Assembly: GCA_014879565.1 (NCBI GenBank)
Contig: JACSRW010000044.1
Location: forward strand, 1 to 64,000
Source of the DNA: Chitinophagaceae bacterium
GTDB lineage: Bacteria > Bacteroidota > Bacteroidia > Chitinophagales > Chitinophagaceae
Direction: 5' to 3'
DNA: 64,000 nt
The notes beneath the pieces were generated by a model. That model did not search any database and had not been told where the DNA came from. It worked only from the letters and a program-made list of their open reading frames with translations. Below are positions 1 through 7,928 of the stretch, in pieces (position 1 is the first letter of the stretch; the number at the start of each line of letters is the position of its first letter). The position numbers were made by a program, and so were the translations under genes.

Positions 1-1
1 T

Positions 2-1060
2 GACAACCTGCAGGTAACCCAAACACGGGGTCCGATCCCGGAAGAAGCGCATTATTATCCGTTTGGGTTAGTAATGAGCGGCATCTCATCAAAAGCCTTG
101 AATAATGCACCTGAGAATAAATATAAGTTCAATGATGGAAGCGAATTAAATAACGACTTTGATGTTAGCCTTTATGAAACAATGTTTAGGCAATATAACC
201 CGCAGATAGGTCGCTTCCATCAAATAGATCCATGGGCCATGTTTTCTGATAATTTAAGCCCTTATAATTACTGTACAAATAACCCTATTCGATATAATGA
301 CCCTCTTGGCTTAGATACCATTCCTACTACTATGGATGGGAACAAAATGAATATTCCCACGAATCCCAATCAGAACGATGTATTATCAATTTCGAATCCT
401 GATGGCTCAACATCTTATTATACTTACGACCCCAATAATCCAGATGCAAATGCACAAGGTTATGTAGGGTCTGGTATGGCAGGAACTAATCAAGGAGTTA
501 CTGTAACGGCAAAAGCAAAGCCAAAAGACAATAGCGACATTGCCGGCGCAGGTACCGCCCAATATTATTTATCCTTATCGGCAGGATTTGCGGAAAACCT
601 CGGAGGTTTTGAAAATGCAATGAATCTTTTAAGGGAAGGTAAATTTAACATGGTTTACAATGGTGAGTTAAAGACATGGAGTTTAAATTTCTATGGGAAT
701 CAATCGGTATCAGCAGAATTGGTTAAGACAAATAAGGTGGCATTTGCAACAAAAGCGACAGGTAATTTTGCATTTTTCAAAGCTGTTAAAGCGGGCGGGG
801 TTGTTTTAAATGTCGCTGGTATTTTAATATCTTCCTGGGATATGAAGCGAAACGGTGTTAATGTTCAAAACTCTGCGGATATGGTCATGGGGGGAATTGC
901 ATTTTACCCTGGTGTTGGTTGGATTATCTCAGGAGTTTATTTTACGATAGGAGCGACTGTTGGATGGGATAATGCAATACCTAGTTACATTGAGATGGAA
1001 AAGAATAAAGCAGACATGCGAAAGCAGGGGATTAGTACTTACAGTGATTTTAAATATTAG
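2..1060 (+). CDS. RHS repeat-associated core domain protein, C-terminal part (5' end outside window)
   Basis: The frame is open from base 2, so this is the 3' end of a larger RHS/YD-repeat gene; the first in-frame ATG at 74 is internal. The encoded start (HYYPFGL, then NKYKFNDG and RQYNPQIGRFHQIDPW) is the classic RHS-associated core. It ends in NPIRYNDPLGLD, matching the PxxxxDPxGL signature that closes the RHS shell and is usually an autocleavage site. The roughly 250 residues after it are the variable tip: a Gly/Asn/Pro-rich linker with VTVTAKAK, then a domain with hydrophobic glycine-rich stretches (VVLNVAGILISS, GWIISGVYFTIGATVGW). In this family the shell encloses a toxic tip. I do not recognise a catalytic motif in this tip, so toxicity is inferred. 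The region is AT-richer than the rest of the window, which suggests transfer. Confidence 0.85.
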   Translation, partial: DNLQVTQTRGPIPEEAHYYPFGLVMSGISSKALNNAPENKYKFNDGSELNNDFDVSLYETMFRQYNPQIGRFHQIDPWAMFSDNLSPYNYCTNNPIRYNDPLGLDTIPTTMDGNKMNIPTNPNQNDVLSISNPDGSTSYYTYDPNNPDANAQGYVGSGMAGTNQGVTVTAKAKPKDNSDIAGAGTAQYYLSLSAGFAENLGGFENAMNLLREGKFNMVYNGELKTWSLNFYGNQSVSAELVKTNKVAFATKATGNFAFFKAVKAGGVVLNVAGILISSWDMKRNGVNVQNSADMVMGGIAFYPGVGWIISGVYFTIGATVGWDNAIPSYIEMEKNKADMRKQGISTYSDFKY

Positions 1061-1063
1061 GTA

Positions 1064-1444
1064 ATGATAGTAACTGATTTTTTTGATTATATATTTTATC
1101 GGGTTTACAAAGGGTATATCAATTGGGGAGAATCTGACATCCCGGGAGTTTATGCCTTATGCGTTATTACCTTATTCCCTTGCTTAAACATCAGTTCATT
1201 GATATTTTTCGGAATTGATGTTTTTAAAGTGAAGTCATGGAATTATGATAAAATATTTTTATTCTTTTGCTTTCTTACAGTAATGCTTTTCAATTACTAT
1301 CGGATATACAAAAGAATTGGGTTATCCAATCTCTTAAACAAATGGGAAGGTGTGGAAAAGGAACAGAAAAGAAAATATACGGGATGGATGTTTGTTTATT
1401 TTATTCTTTCAATAGTTGTTTTGTTTATTAGTATTTTGTACTAA
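1064..1444 (+). CDS. small multi-pass membrane protein, candidate immunity partner of the RHS tip
   Basis: 126 residues, starting 3 bp after the RHS stop codon, so almost certainly co-transcribed and translationally coupled. Three hydrophobic stretches are visible: about residues 27-52 (ALCVITLFPCLNISSLIFF), 62-80 (IFLFFCFLTVMLFNYY) and 106-126 (WMFVYFILSIVVLFISILY). A short charged loop (NKWEGVEKEQKRKY) precedes the last helix. I do not recognise a named family. Small AT-rich membrane proteins of this shape are common directly behind Bacteroidota RHS tips. Position and size suggest an immunity protein against a membrane-acting tip; this is inference from context. Confidence 0.6.
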   Translation: MIVTDFFDYIFYRVYKGYINWGESDIPGVYALCVITLFPCLNISSLIFFGIDVFKVKSWNYDKIFLFFCFLTVMLFNYYRIYKRIGLSNLLNKWEGVEKEQKRKYTGWMFVYFILSIVVLFISILY

Positions 1445-1489
1445 AGTGTAATAGTTAGGACTTTACCTGACAGTAATAGTTTTTAAAGA

Positions 1490-1600
1490 TTTATAGGGTA
1501 ATGATATTTTTAAGCAGATTCATGATATTGGATCAGCCTTTTTTGGCTTGGTACAAGAAAAAATACCTGCTAAGTGGAATAAACCGGTCCACAACCTGCC
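1490..1600 (+). pseudogene. possible orphan coding remnant behind the RHS/immunity pair
   Basis: The 324-bp gap between the RHS partner gene and abiEii holds no convincing intact gene. One frame after an in-frame stop reads GNDIFKQIHDIGSAFFGLV and continues QEKIPAKWNKP, which looks like protein but has no start and soon runs into a repeat-like GC-rich stretch. Polymorphic toxin loci often keep orphan tip or immunity fragments downstream. I see only a plausible reading frame, so the call is weak. Two overlapping short ORFs here (1501-1707 and 1548-1736) are not credible full genes. Confidence 0.25.
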
Positions 1601-1640
1601 CGACGGCCCGCTTCGCCAAAGCGCAGCGAGGCGAGCAGAC
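1591..1640. repeat. GC-rich imperfect inverted repeat in an AT-rich gap
   Basis: A stretch beginning CCTGCCCGACGG and ending GGCGAGCAGACAGG has outer ends (CCTGCCCG / CAGACAGG) that are imperfect reverse complements. Its base composition is sharply more GC-rich than its flanks. It resembles the short palindromic interspersed repeats found between bacterial genes. Only one copy is visible in this window, so repeat status is inferred. Confidence 0.35.
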
Positions 1641-1768
1641 AGGCTGGAACCAGCCCCTTGCTCAGTTATCAATTATCTTTGGAGAAATGTTGAAACTGAA
1701 TATCTAAGTAAATTAAAGCGGACGCAGTTTATGTAATACCACCCGGGTATCAACACCTCCATCTGTTT

Positions 1769-2872
1769 TCAGTATAATTCTACAATGACCTGCTTTTGGC
1801 CTGAGACAGCTTTAAAGGAAATTTGCGGGTGTGCGATTTCACTGATTGTCCCGGCTTCAATTTCAAATTCATTCCTGTCATCTGCGACAAACCAACTGTA
1901 CTCCTGGCCGGCAGCGCTGTGCACTTTCACATTAAAATTCCCTTTTGTAAAGGTCAAACGAATATTCCTTCCATATTCCAACGGTTGTTGCATGGACCAT
2001 TGATCATTAAAAGATACACGCTGCATCAATTTCATTTTCCTGCTGAGATCATGAAAATATCCAGGCGACCAGATTTCCATCATCTTCTCCTCACGGATAA
2101 AAGGCCGTACATCCGCTTTGATACTATTAAAAGATACAGCATCAATTTTTTCATTTAATAACTGCAGCACCTTCGCTTCGGATATCACCGGTGCCGGCCA
2201 GTCGCCGCTGTCGCAGGCCCGTGACCCAAGGTGAACCAAATTCAATGGAACCGCTTTTCGGATATACCATTCCATGTCAAACCAGTCCCGTCCCTTTACT
2301 CTTCCCTTCCATTTTCGGAAGAGCAGGGCATGCATTTTCCCGGCAAACAGATCCGGTAGTGTGAAGCATTTTACATAAAACGAGAAAGGTTTCAGTAAGA
2401 GTTTTTCCTCTGTTGTAAAACCAAGCGGCGGCCTGGTGTCCACTTCGATCTTAATTTTTATTGCCGGCCGCATCTTTACCGACTCCTCTGGCATGATTTC
2501 CTTAATCACCAACTCTTTCCAGGTCGTGTCTGGCTTCAGAAAGGCCGATTCCACTTTTGTATCCTTTGTTTTACTTTTTTCCTCCACACTCACCGTCACC
2601 CCTAATGCACTGAACTCCGCTTCGATTCCCCGCAGATATGGTTCCAGCGAAAATTCATCGTTTGCTGTGAGCAAAGAGAAATCCAGGTCTTCCGAAAACC
2701 GGGGAAGTCCGTGAAAGATGCGGAGTGCCGTGCCTCCATAGAAAGCCGCTTTTTCAAAAAAGCCACTACGCTGTAACCCCGCGAGCGCAATCTCCTGCAT
2801 GATCTCGCGGAGCGCCTGCTCCGCATCTGTTTGCGTTGCCGGCCTATACTCTTCCAGCCATTCCTTTATCAT
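1769..2872 (-). CDS. abiEii: AbiEii-type nucleotidyltransferase toxin (type IV toxin-antitoxin / phage abortive infection)
   Basis: 367 residues. The nucleotidyltransferase core is clear: GGTALR at residues 46-51, then SEDLDFS at 60-66 with the metal-binding Asp pair D62/D64. Further on is the family's basic helix (KMHALLFRKWKGR followed by GRDWFDMEWY). AbiEii proteins transfer nucleotides to RNA and halt growth during phage attack. The gene overlaps the upstream abiEi by 4 bp (ATGA), the usual antitoxin-first order. Unusually, about 75 residues follow the usual end of the domain (from about residue 290) and look beta-rich (IRLTFTKGNFNVKVHS). That tail may be a fused accessory domain or a lineage-specific extension. 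Confidence 0.88.
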   Translation of the reverse strand: MIKEWLEEYRPATQTDAEQALREIMQEIALAGLQRSGFFEKAAFYGGTALRIFHGLPRFSEDLDFSLLTANDEFSLEPYLRGIEAEFSALGVTVSVEEKSKTKDTKVESAFLKPDTTWKELVIKEIMPEESVKMRPAIKIKIEVDTRPPLGFTTEEKLLLKPFSFYVKCFTLPDLFAGKMHALLFRKWKGRVKGRDWFDMEWYIRKAVPLNLVHLGSRACDSGDWPAPVISEAKVLQLLNEKIDAVSFNSIKADVRPFIREEKMMEIWSPGYFHDLSRKMKLMQRVSFNDQWSMQQPLEYGRNIRLTFTKGNFNVKVHSAAGQEYSWFVADDRNEFEIEAGTISEIAHPQISFKAVSGQKQVIVELY

Positions 2873-3507
2873 AGTGTTTTCAATGTTTTTACCAGCATGG
2901 CAAGGCTTTTACCCTTCGGGGCATCCTTTACCCAACTGCTGATCTTTTTTATATCCAGTTCTTTCAATCCCGCCCTGTCTATCCGGAAATCTTCCACAAG
3001 TATTTCCAGCGTTTGTTTCACACTCCGGAGTATCAGCCCCCGTGTGAGCACTATTTTATCGCATACCGCTTTTTCCGGGCCCGCCATCAGCACTGTTTGC
3101 GTTTTGGTGAGCGATACCTGCCGTATGCCGAAAGCATAATACGGAAGCGCCAGGCCCCAATAGGTGAACCGGCCGACAGACGTCTTTATCTTTTTTGACG
3201 GGTTCATGGTCGCGGAAACTGTTTCGAAGACCCGTTCGGGGATCAGTACCCAGTGCTGGAGCGCCGAATCCAGCGATATATAACTCGGGCCGTACAGGTG
3301 ATTAGCCAGCAGGAATAGTTCCGGTACCGGCAGTTTCAGCTTCGGCCCTGGTATATACAACCCTCTTTTAATCTGCAACAGCATTCCCTGCTTCACCAGT
3401 TCATTAATTTTATCGTATGGACGTTTATATTCCTTCAGCACATCCAGCAAAAGTTGCCCTGGCAGGGGTTGTCCGGCATACGCTTCTATCGCATTTCTGA
3501 AGTCCAT
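2869..3507 (-). CDS. abiEi: AbiEi-type antitoxin / transcriptional autorepressor
   Basis: 212 residues from the chosen start, MDFRNAIEAYAG. It has an N-terminal winged-helix region (residues about 15-50: LLLDVLKEYKRPYDKINELVKQG, then RGLYIPG) and a C-terminal domain typical of AbiEi (YGPSYISLDSAL, FGIRQVSLTKTQTV, GPEKAVCDKIVL). AbiEi proteins repress their own operon and counteract AbiEii. An upstream ATG at 3567 would add 20 residues, but it would place a perfect operator palindrome inside the coding region (it would encode FGFNPN). The start at 3507 puts both palindromes upstream, where an autorepressor needs them. The stop overlaps the abiEii start by 4 bp. Confidence 0.85.
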   Translation of the reverse strand: MDFRNAIEAYAGQPLPGQLLLDVLKEYKRPYDKINELVKQGMLLQIKRGLYIPGPKLKLPVPELFLLANHLYGPSYISLDSALQHWVLIPERVFETVSATMNPSKKIKTSVGRFTYWGLALPYYAFGIRQVSLTKTQTVLMAGPEKAVCDKIVLTRGLILRSVKQTLEILVEDFRIDRAGLKELDIKKISSWVKDAPKGKSLAMLVKTLKTL

Positions 3508-3528
3508 CTTGCTAAAATTTACACAGTA

Positions 3529-3547
3529 ATTCGGATTAAATCCGAAT
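3529..3547. promoter_or_regulatory. candidate AbiEi operator, copy 1
   Basis: Palindrome ATTCGGATTAAATCCGAAT, whose core is TCGGA-N5-TCCGA, lies 22 bp upstream of the chosen abiEi start. AbiEi proteins are known to bind paired inverted repeats in their own promoter. This copy and the next one share exactly the same half-sites and spacer length. Confidence 0.6.
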
Positions 3548-3591
3548 AGTTTATTTAAAAATAGCACAATAATGTCAAAATTTAGTATTTA

Positions 3592-3610
3592 ATTCGGAAA
3601 TAATCCGAGT
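3592..3610. promoter_or_regulatory. candidate AbiEi operator, copy 2
   Basis: ATTCGGAAATAATCCGAGT repeats the TCGGA-N5-TCCGA core, centred about 63 bp (six helical turns) from copy 1. A TTGACA-like -33 box on the minus strand (about 3571-3576) lies between the two copies, so binding both could cover the promoter. The promoter assignment is tentative. Confidence 0.55.
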
Positions 3611-3793
3611 TATAGTGTATAAAATGGCATAACGGGAGTTGCGCCCCAATTGAAAACTATAGTTGTGGAAACATCAAATTGGCAATGAAGACTTATCGTA
3701 AGGTGTAAGTACCCCCTAAAAACCAGACAGTTTAAAATTAGAAAACCGGGCAATTTGAACCCCTTTCAACCTATCAACCCGTTAACCTTTCAC

Positions 3794-4621
3794 CTATTCA
3801 TGCACACACATCACCGGCACATGCGACTGGTAAACCAGCTGCTTGGTGGAACTGGGCTTAAAGACGCCTTCAAGCAGGCGGTGCTTTTTGGGAATGGTGA
3901 TAATCAGGTCAAGATTGTTTTTTTCCGCGAAATCGTTGATGCCGTCTTCAATATCGGCATGTTCTATAAAATGATAGGTCGGTTTGGCTTCCTCCAGTAA
4001 AGTGTGCAGCAGGATGGACTGCTCCGGTGTCTCGGGTTTGAAATGCCGGTTGTGATAATCCACATTCAATACCTCCAGTCCGGCGCCGAACTCTTTTACA
4101 AAGTCCATGATCCAGCGGGTGGGGGTGGTTTTCACCACATCCTTGAAATCGCAGGCAAAGCCCACTTTTTTAATCCCATGCCCGTAGGTTTTGCCGGGCG
4201 GCACACAAATCACCGGCCAGGTGAGGTGTTTGATGGCCGTGAGGGTATTGCTGCCGAATAAAATACGTTCCATACCCGAAGCGCCCTTGGTGCCCATCAC
4301 CACCGCAAAGGGATTTATCTTGTTGCAGAGATTTTCCAGCTCATCGGTTACATTGCCCAGCCTTGTTTCCGTATAAACCTTCAGGCTGCCGGATGTCAGG
4401 TGCTCCACTTCTGTTTTCAGCTTGTGGATCTGTTCCTCCGCTCCCTTCCGCAGTTCTTCAATGGAGACCAGGACAATCGGGGTATCCGTAAAACTCACCG
4501 GTACCTGGTACACATGCAGCAGCAGCAGACTGGCATTCACCGTGCGGGCCATATCAATGGCATAATGCATGGCATTGGCGGCAACCGGCGAAAAATCGGT
4601 GGGGACAATAATGGTTTTCAT
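3794..4621 (-). CDS. universal stress protein, tandem UspA domains
   Basis: 275 residues, two Usp domains. Domain 1 (residues 1 to about 145) opens with MKTIIVPTDFSPVAANAM. It carries the full nucleotide-binding motif G-x2-G-x9-G-S (GTKGASGMERILFGS), so it probably binds ATP. Domain 2 (about 150-275) keeps the fold but has lost that motif (IPKKHRLLEGVFKPSSTK). Cytoplasmic stress or persistence role is typical of the family; no specific partner is visible. It is a single gene divergent from the ExbD gene at 4744. The 286 bp separating it from abiEi holds the AbiEi operators and a pyrimidine-rich stutter (CAACCTATCAACCCGTTAACC) near 3768. Confidence 0.9.
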   Translation of the reverse strand: MKTIIVPTDFSPVAANAMHYAIDMARTVNASLLLLHVYQVPVSFTDTPIVLVSIEELRKGAEEQIHKLKTEVEHLTSGSLKVYTETRLGNVTDELENLCNKINPFAVVMGTKGASGMERILFGSNTLTAIKHLTWPVICVPPGKTYGHGIKKVGFACDFKDVVKTTPTRWIMDFVKEFGAGLEVLNVDYHNRHFKPETPEQSILLHTLLEEAKPTYHFIEHADIEDGINDFAEKNNLDLIITIPKKHRLLEGVFKPSSTKQLVYQSHVPVMCVHE

Positions 4622-4743
4622 GACTGAGGCTTTGTTTTAAAGTTAGCCCATTAACCCCCCCGCCCTTATGACCCCTATCAATTTTCCCGATGATTTTTTT
4701 GTGGAAAACCTGCCCGCCTGTATCTGATTAATAAACAACGCTT

Positions 4744-5301
4744 ATGGATGCTATTTCTGCCGATGGCAACAGCCCGCGTACGCGCGCCCGCAGCGGGGTA
4801 CGCCGCTTGCCCGCCAAATCCCTTCGTATTGATATGACACCCATGGTGGACCTGGGATTCCTGCTCATCAGTTTTTTTGTAATCACTACGGAACTGAGCA
4901 AACCCACGGCCCTGTCACTTGCCATGCCTAAAGACGGAAAACCCAGTGACCTGGGCGAGTCGTATGCCCTGACGGTTTTACTGGACGATGGAAACAACAG
5001 CTGGTATTATACCGGCAGCTGGGAGGCCGCGGTCGCGGAAAACCGGGTACGCCCCCTGCATACAGCGGGAAAGGAAAGTCTCCGTGCGGTTATCATGGCA
5101 CAGAAGGAGCGCCTGGATAAATATCCGGGTAAGGAAGGCCGGGCCGGACTGATGGTTTTACTGAAAGCCGGTAAGGGAGCCCGTTACCGCCAGGTGGTGG
5201 ATGTACTGGATGAAATGAGCATCAGCCAGGTGGGGAAATATGCCGTGATCAGGATAACAGAACCGGAGCTGGCCTGGATGGAAAGGACGGCAGAAAACTG
5301 A
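4744..5301 (+). CDS. ExbD/TolR-family biopolymer transport protein, stand-alone
   Basis: 185 residues with a basic cytoplasmic N-terminus, one membrane helix (about residues 33-53) and a periplasmic domain. The helix begins DMTPMVDLGFLLISFF; D36 corresponds to the conserved transmembrane Asp that carries protons in ExbD/TolR. These proteins form inner-membrane motors with ExbB/TolQ and couple proton flow to TonB or Tol. No ExbB, TonB or second ExbD gene is adjacent, so it must work with a motor encoded elsewhere or be an orphan. It ends one base before the convergent DUF2304 gene, with no terminator between them. Confidence 0.85.
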   Translation: MDAISADGNSPRTRARSGVRRLPAKSLRIDMTPMVDLGFLLISFFVITTELSKPTALSLAMPKDGKPSDLGESYALTVLLDDGNNSWYYTGSWEAAVAENRVRPLHTAGKESLRAVIMAQKERLDKYPGKEGRAGLMVLLKAGKGARYRQVVDVLDEMSISQVGKYAVIRITEPELAWMERTAEN

Positions 5302-5619
5302 TTAATCCTGTTTATCCAGCGCGTCTTTACGGATCAGTTCCGTGAGCTGCTGCTCCAGCCGGCGGATGCGGGCATAGAGTTTCAGGATAACAAACCAGAA
5401 TAAAAGGATACTGGTATAAAAAACCAGGTCGGCCCCCCGGCCCACCCCCAGGGCATTGGCCAATTGGTTGCTCAGGTCGGGGAAGAGGATAAAGACCACC
5501 GCGGTGGCAAACAGCAGGAAAAGCAGGAAGAGGTCGAACAGGCTGTTGCGCAGCCGCACAAAAAAATAAACGGCGATAAAAGCCACCCCGGTGATGAGTA
5601 AAATCTTGATGCCGTTCAT
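5302..5619 (-). CDS. DUF2304 membrane protein
   Basis: 105 residues with two or three hydrophobic helices (IKILLITGVAFIAVYFFV; LFLLFLLFATAVVFILF; VFYTSILLFWFVILKLY). It ends in a charged coiled segment (RIRRLEQQLTELIRKDALDKQD). DUF2304 proteins typically sit next to GT2 glycosyltransferases of the dolichyl-phosphate-mannose-synthase type and are thought to anchor or assist them. Here its start overlaps the GT2 stop by 4 bp, and it is the last gene of the leftward operon. Function is inferred from this pairing. Confidence 0.8.
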   Translation of the reverse strand: MNGIKILLITGVAFIAVYFFVRLRNSLFDLFLLFLLFATAVVFILFPDLSNQLANALGVGRGADLVFYTSILLFWFVILKLYARIRRLEQQLTELIRKDALDKQD

Positions 5620-6308
5620 TCAAACAGTTTGTGTAAAAATAAATCAAAAAGGATCCGGAAACCGTTGAGGGAGGATTGCCCCTTGTTCCGGGAATAATCG
5701 GTGTAACGCACCCCGGCCGGCACTTCCCGGAGCCGGAGCTGCTGTTGCTTTACCCGGATCAGGATTTCGGTGGCATGGGCCATGCGGTTTTCCTTCAGCC
5801 TGATTTTTTGGGCGGCCTCCCGGCTCATGGCCCGCAGCCCGTTATGCGCATCACTCAGCATAACCCCCGTAAAAAGAAAATTGACCCGCCGGGCCAGCTG
5901 CAGCAGCCAGGTTCTTCTTATACCGGCATTGTGTTGTCCCGCCTGCAGAAAGCGGGAGGCGAAAACGATATCGGCCTCTTTCTCCAGCAGGGGCTGCAGC
6001 AGGGCCGGAATCGCGGAAGCCTCATGCTGTCCGTCGGCATCAAAACTGATGATATAGTCTGCCCCCTCCTGCAGGGCCGCATCCATCCCGGTTTGCAGGG
6101 CGGCGCCCTGTCCCAGGTTGACGCGGTGACGTATTATCCGGAGCAGGGGGTGCGCGGCGGGCTGAAGCGGCAGGGCCGAACCATCATCCACGAGGATCAC
6201 CCGGTAATGCCGGTTCAGCAGGCTGCTGAGCGTTTGCTCCACCTGTTCCGGCGCTTCATTAAAGGCCGGTATAATTACGGTTACCTTATCGGGAGAGGGG
6301 TTCTGCAT
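5616..6308 (-). CDS. family 2 glycosyltransferase (polyprenyl-phosphate sugar synthase type)
   Basis: 230 residues from MQNPSPDKVTVIIPAFNE. GT-A features are clear: VIIPAFNE, the nucleotide-binding VDDGS, the DxD-type SFDADGQHE, and a downstream AHNGLRAMSR segment. It resembles enzymes that transfer a sugar from an NDP-sugar to a lipid phosphate. An upstream ATG at 6380 is possible, but it would deepen the overlap with the preceding gene from 23 bp to 95 bp, so 6308 is preferred. It lies between the GT-C-like membrane protein (upstream) and DUF2304 (downstream), a layout that suggests a lipid-linked sugar donor being made for that membrane enzyme. Confidence 0.87.
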   Translation of the reverse strand: MQNPSPDKVTVIIPAFNEAPEQVEQTLSSLLNRHYRVILVDDGSALPLQPAAHPLLRIIRHRVNLGQGAALQTGMDAALQEGADYIISFDADGQHEASAIPALLQPLLEKEADIVFASRFLQAGQHNAGIRRTWLLQLARRVNFLFTGVMLSDAHNGLRAMSREAAQKIRLKENRMAHATEILIRVKQQQLRLREVPAGVRYTDYSRNKGQSSLNGFRILFDLFLHKLFE

Positions 6309-7917
6309 CGAGCAGGTAAAAATAATGATTCCCCTGCCGGTCATACGGATTGGCGGCGTTAAAGTGCAGCAGGGGCGCATAATGTTTGGCGCTGAGGGAG
6401 TCCATGATCAGCAGGACCTTTGTGTTTACGGCGGAACGGAAACGAAGCGGCTCCTGCTGAAAATGGGAAAGCGGCAGGGCCCCGAAGCCTTCCAGCCCGG
6501 CATAATGAGCAAGCGAATGGTCGGGCGAGGCAATCACGAGCCGCTGATGGGGGTACTGCTGCTGAATGCGGTGGTAATAGCGGGTGAAAAAGGAAACCCT
6601 TGCGGCATATACCGGGGTGCGGTAAAAGGGCTGCTCCGCGGAACGGATCATCCGGGTAAAATCATATCCCGCATAGGCAAGGTTCAAAAGCAGGAGCAGG
6701 AGCACAAAACCGCTGAGGGTTTTGCCCCAAACAGAGAGCCGCGGAAATTTTCCCAATGAAAAAATAAAATAAGCCAGTTGCAGCAGGATGACCGGGAAAA
6801 GAAAATACCGGTATTCCTGGATATAGGTCCAGGGCTGGTAAAAAGGGGACTGCTGTATGGAATTGCGGAGGGATAAATAAAAAAGAAGTCCGATGATGAG
6901 CAGGCTGATGCCGCTGCCCAGGAAGATAAAATCATCCGCCGGCTCCTTCATTTGTTTTCTTTTTCTACAGACAGCAATAAGGGTAAAGGCGGTTAACAGC
7001 AGGAAGAGAAGATAACCGGCGAGCAGCAGCGCGTTTCCGTTGCGCAGGTAATCTGTGCCCGTTTTCGCGGAAAATACCGTGAGCGCGGTTTCCACATCCA
7101 CAAAAGAGGCGGGAACAAAGGGGTAAAGATATTTCAGGTTGGCCGGGAAGAAACCGCTGGCCTGGCTGTTGATATAATAAGCGGATCCGGCATATTGCTG
7201 CTGAAAGAATAATAAGCCGCCGCCCAGCAACAGGGTTCCGGAAAAAAGGACCAAGCCGGTGCGGACCAGGGCCTTGTTTTTTTGTCCGTACCCTGCCAGG
7301 GAGAGGAGCAGCGGCGCGGCGATACCCACGGGGATATATTGGTATTTAAATAAGCCGGGCAGGAATAAGAGCAGCGCGCAGCCCCAGAGGGAAACGGAAT
7401 CGCCCCGCATAATTTTCAGCAATACCCCAAAAGCGGCCAGCAGGAAAACCAGCGCGGCGAGGTCAGTGGCGGATTCTCCCCCGAAGGGATAGGCAAAGAA
7501 GCCGGCGAAAAGCAGGAAGAGATTTTGTAAACGGGGAGTCGCTCCTGCATAACGCAGCAACAAAAGAAACAGCAGCAAAAAAGGAAGCAGGAGGATAAGG
7601 TCAAAAAGCAGGGCGGCTGTTTTATAATCAAAGTCCGTGATCAGCAGCAGGGGCGCCAGGGAAAGTGAATAACCCGGCGGCCATCCCGTCAGGGGTTTAT
7701 ACAGGGTTTGTGAAAGATCTTCGGGCGGACTGTATGGCAGGCAGATGCCCTGTCCTTCCGCCAGGCTCCGCGCGGCCAGCAGCTGGGCGGATTTATCACC
7801 GTCAATAGTAAAGGTGTTCCAGCATAAAAGTACTTTCACCAACAGGGCAATCAACAGAAAGAAGGGCGTGCTTTCCTTCCGGCCGAACCAGTGCTGTATT
7901 GTTCCGCTGTATGGCAT
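6286..7917 (-). CDS. polytopic GT-C-fold glycosyltransferase-like membrane protein
   Basis: 543 residues with about 10 or more hydrophobic helices. It has the early loop seen in GT39/PMT-like Bacteroidota enzymes: DGDKSAQLLAARSLAEGQG, then GWPPGYSLSL. The C-terminal 100 residues are a soluble periplasmic tail. GT-C enzymes take lipid-phosphate sugars on the outer face of the inner membrane. No firm substrate can be named. It starts 11 bp after the DUF3089 gene and overlaps the GT2 gene by 23 bp, so the four leftward genes form one operon. Confidence 0.7.
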   Translation of the reverse strand: MPYSGTIQHWFGRKESTPFFLLIALLVKVLLCWNTFTIDGDKSAQLLAARSLAEGQGICLPYSPPEDLSQTLYKPLTGWPPGYSLSLAPLLLITDFDYKTAALLFDLILLLPFLLLFLLLLRYAGATPRLQNLFLLFAGFFAYPFGGESATDLAALVFLLAAFGVLLKIMRGDSVSLWGCALLLFLPGLFKYQYIPVGIAAPLLLSLAGYGQKNKALVRTGLVLFSGTLLLGGGLLFFQQQYAGSAYYINSQASGFFPANLKYLYPFVPASFVDVETALTVFSAKTGTDYLRNGNALLLAGYLLFLLLTAFTLIAVCRKRKQMKEPADDFIFLGSGISLLIIGLLFYLSLRNSIQQSPFYQPWTYIQEYRYFLFPVILLQLAYFIFSLGKFPRLSVWGKTLSGFVLLLLLLNLAYAGYDFTRMIRSAEQPFYRTPVYAARVSFFTRYYHRIQQQYPHQRLVIASPDHSLAHYAGLEGFGALPLSHFQQEPLRFRSAVNTKVLLIMDSLSAKHYAPLLHFNAANPYDRQGNHYFYLLDAEPLSR

Positions 7918-7928
7918 CCCTCCAGTTA

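Noticed and set aside
1501-1736. Two overlapping short ORFs as genes
   Set aside because: They run through a GC-rich palindrome, overlap each other and lack convincing starts.
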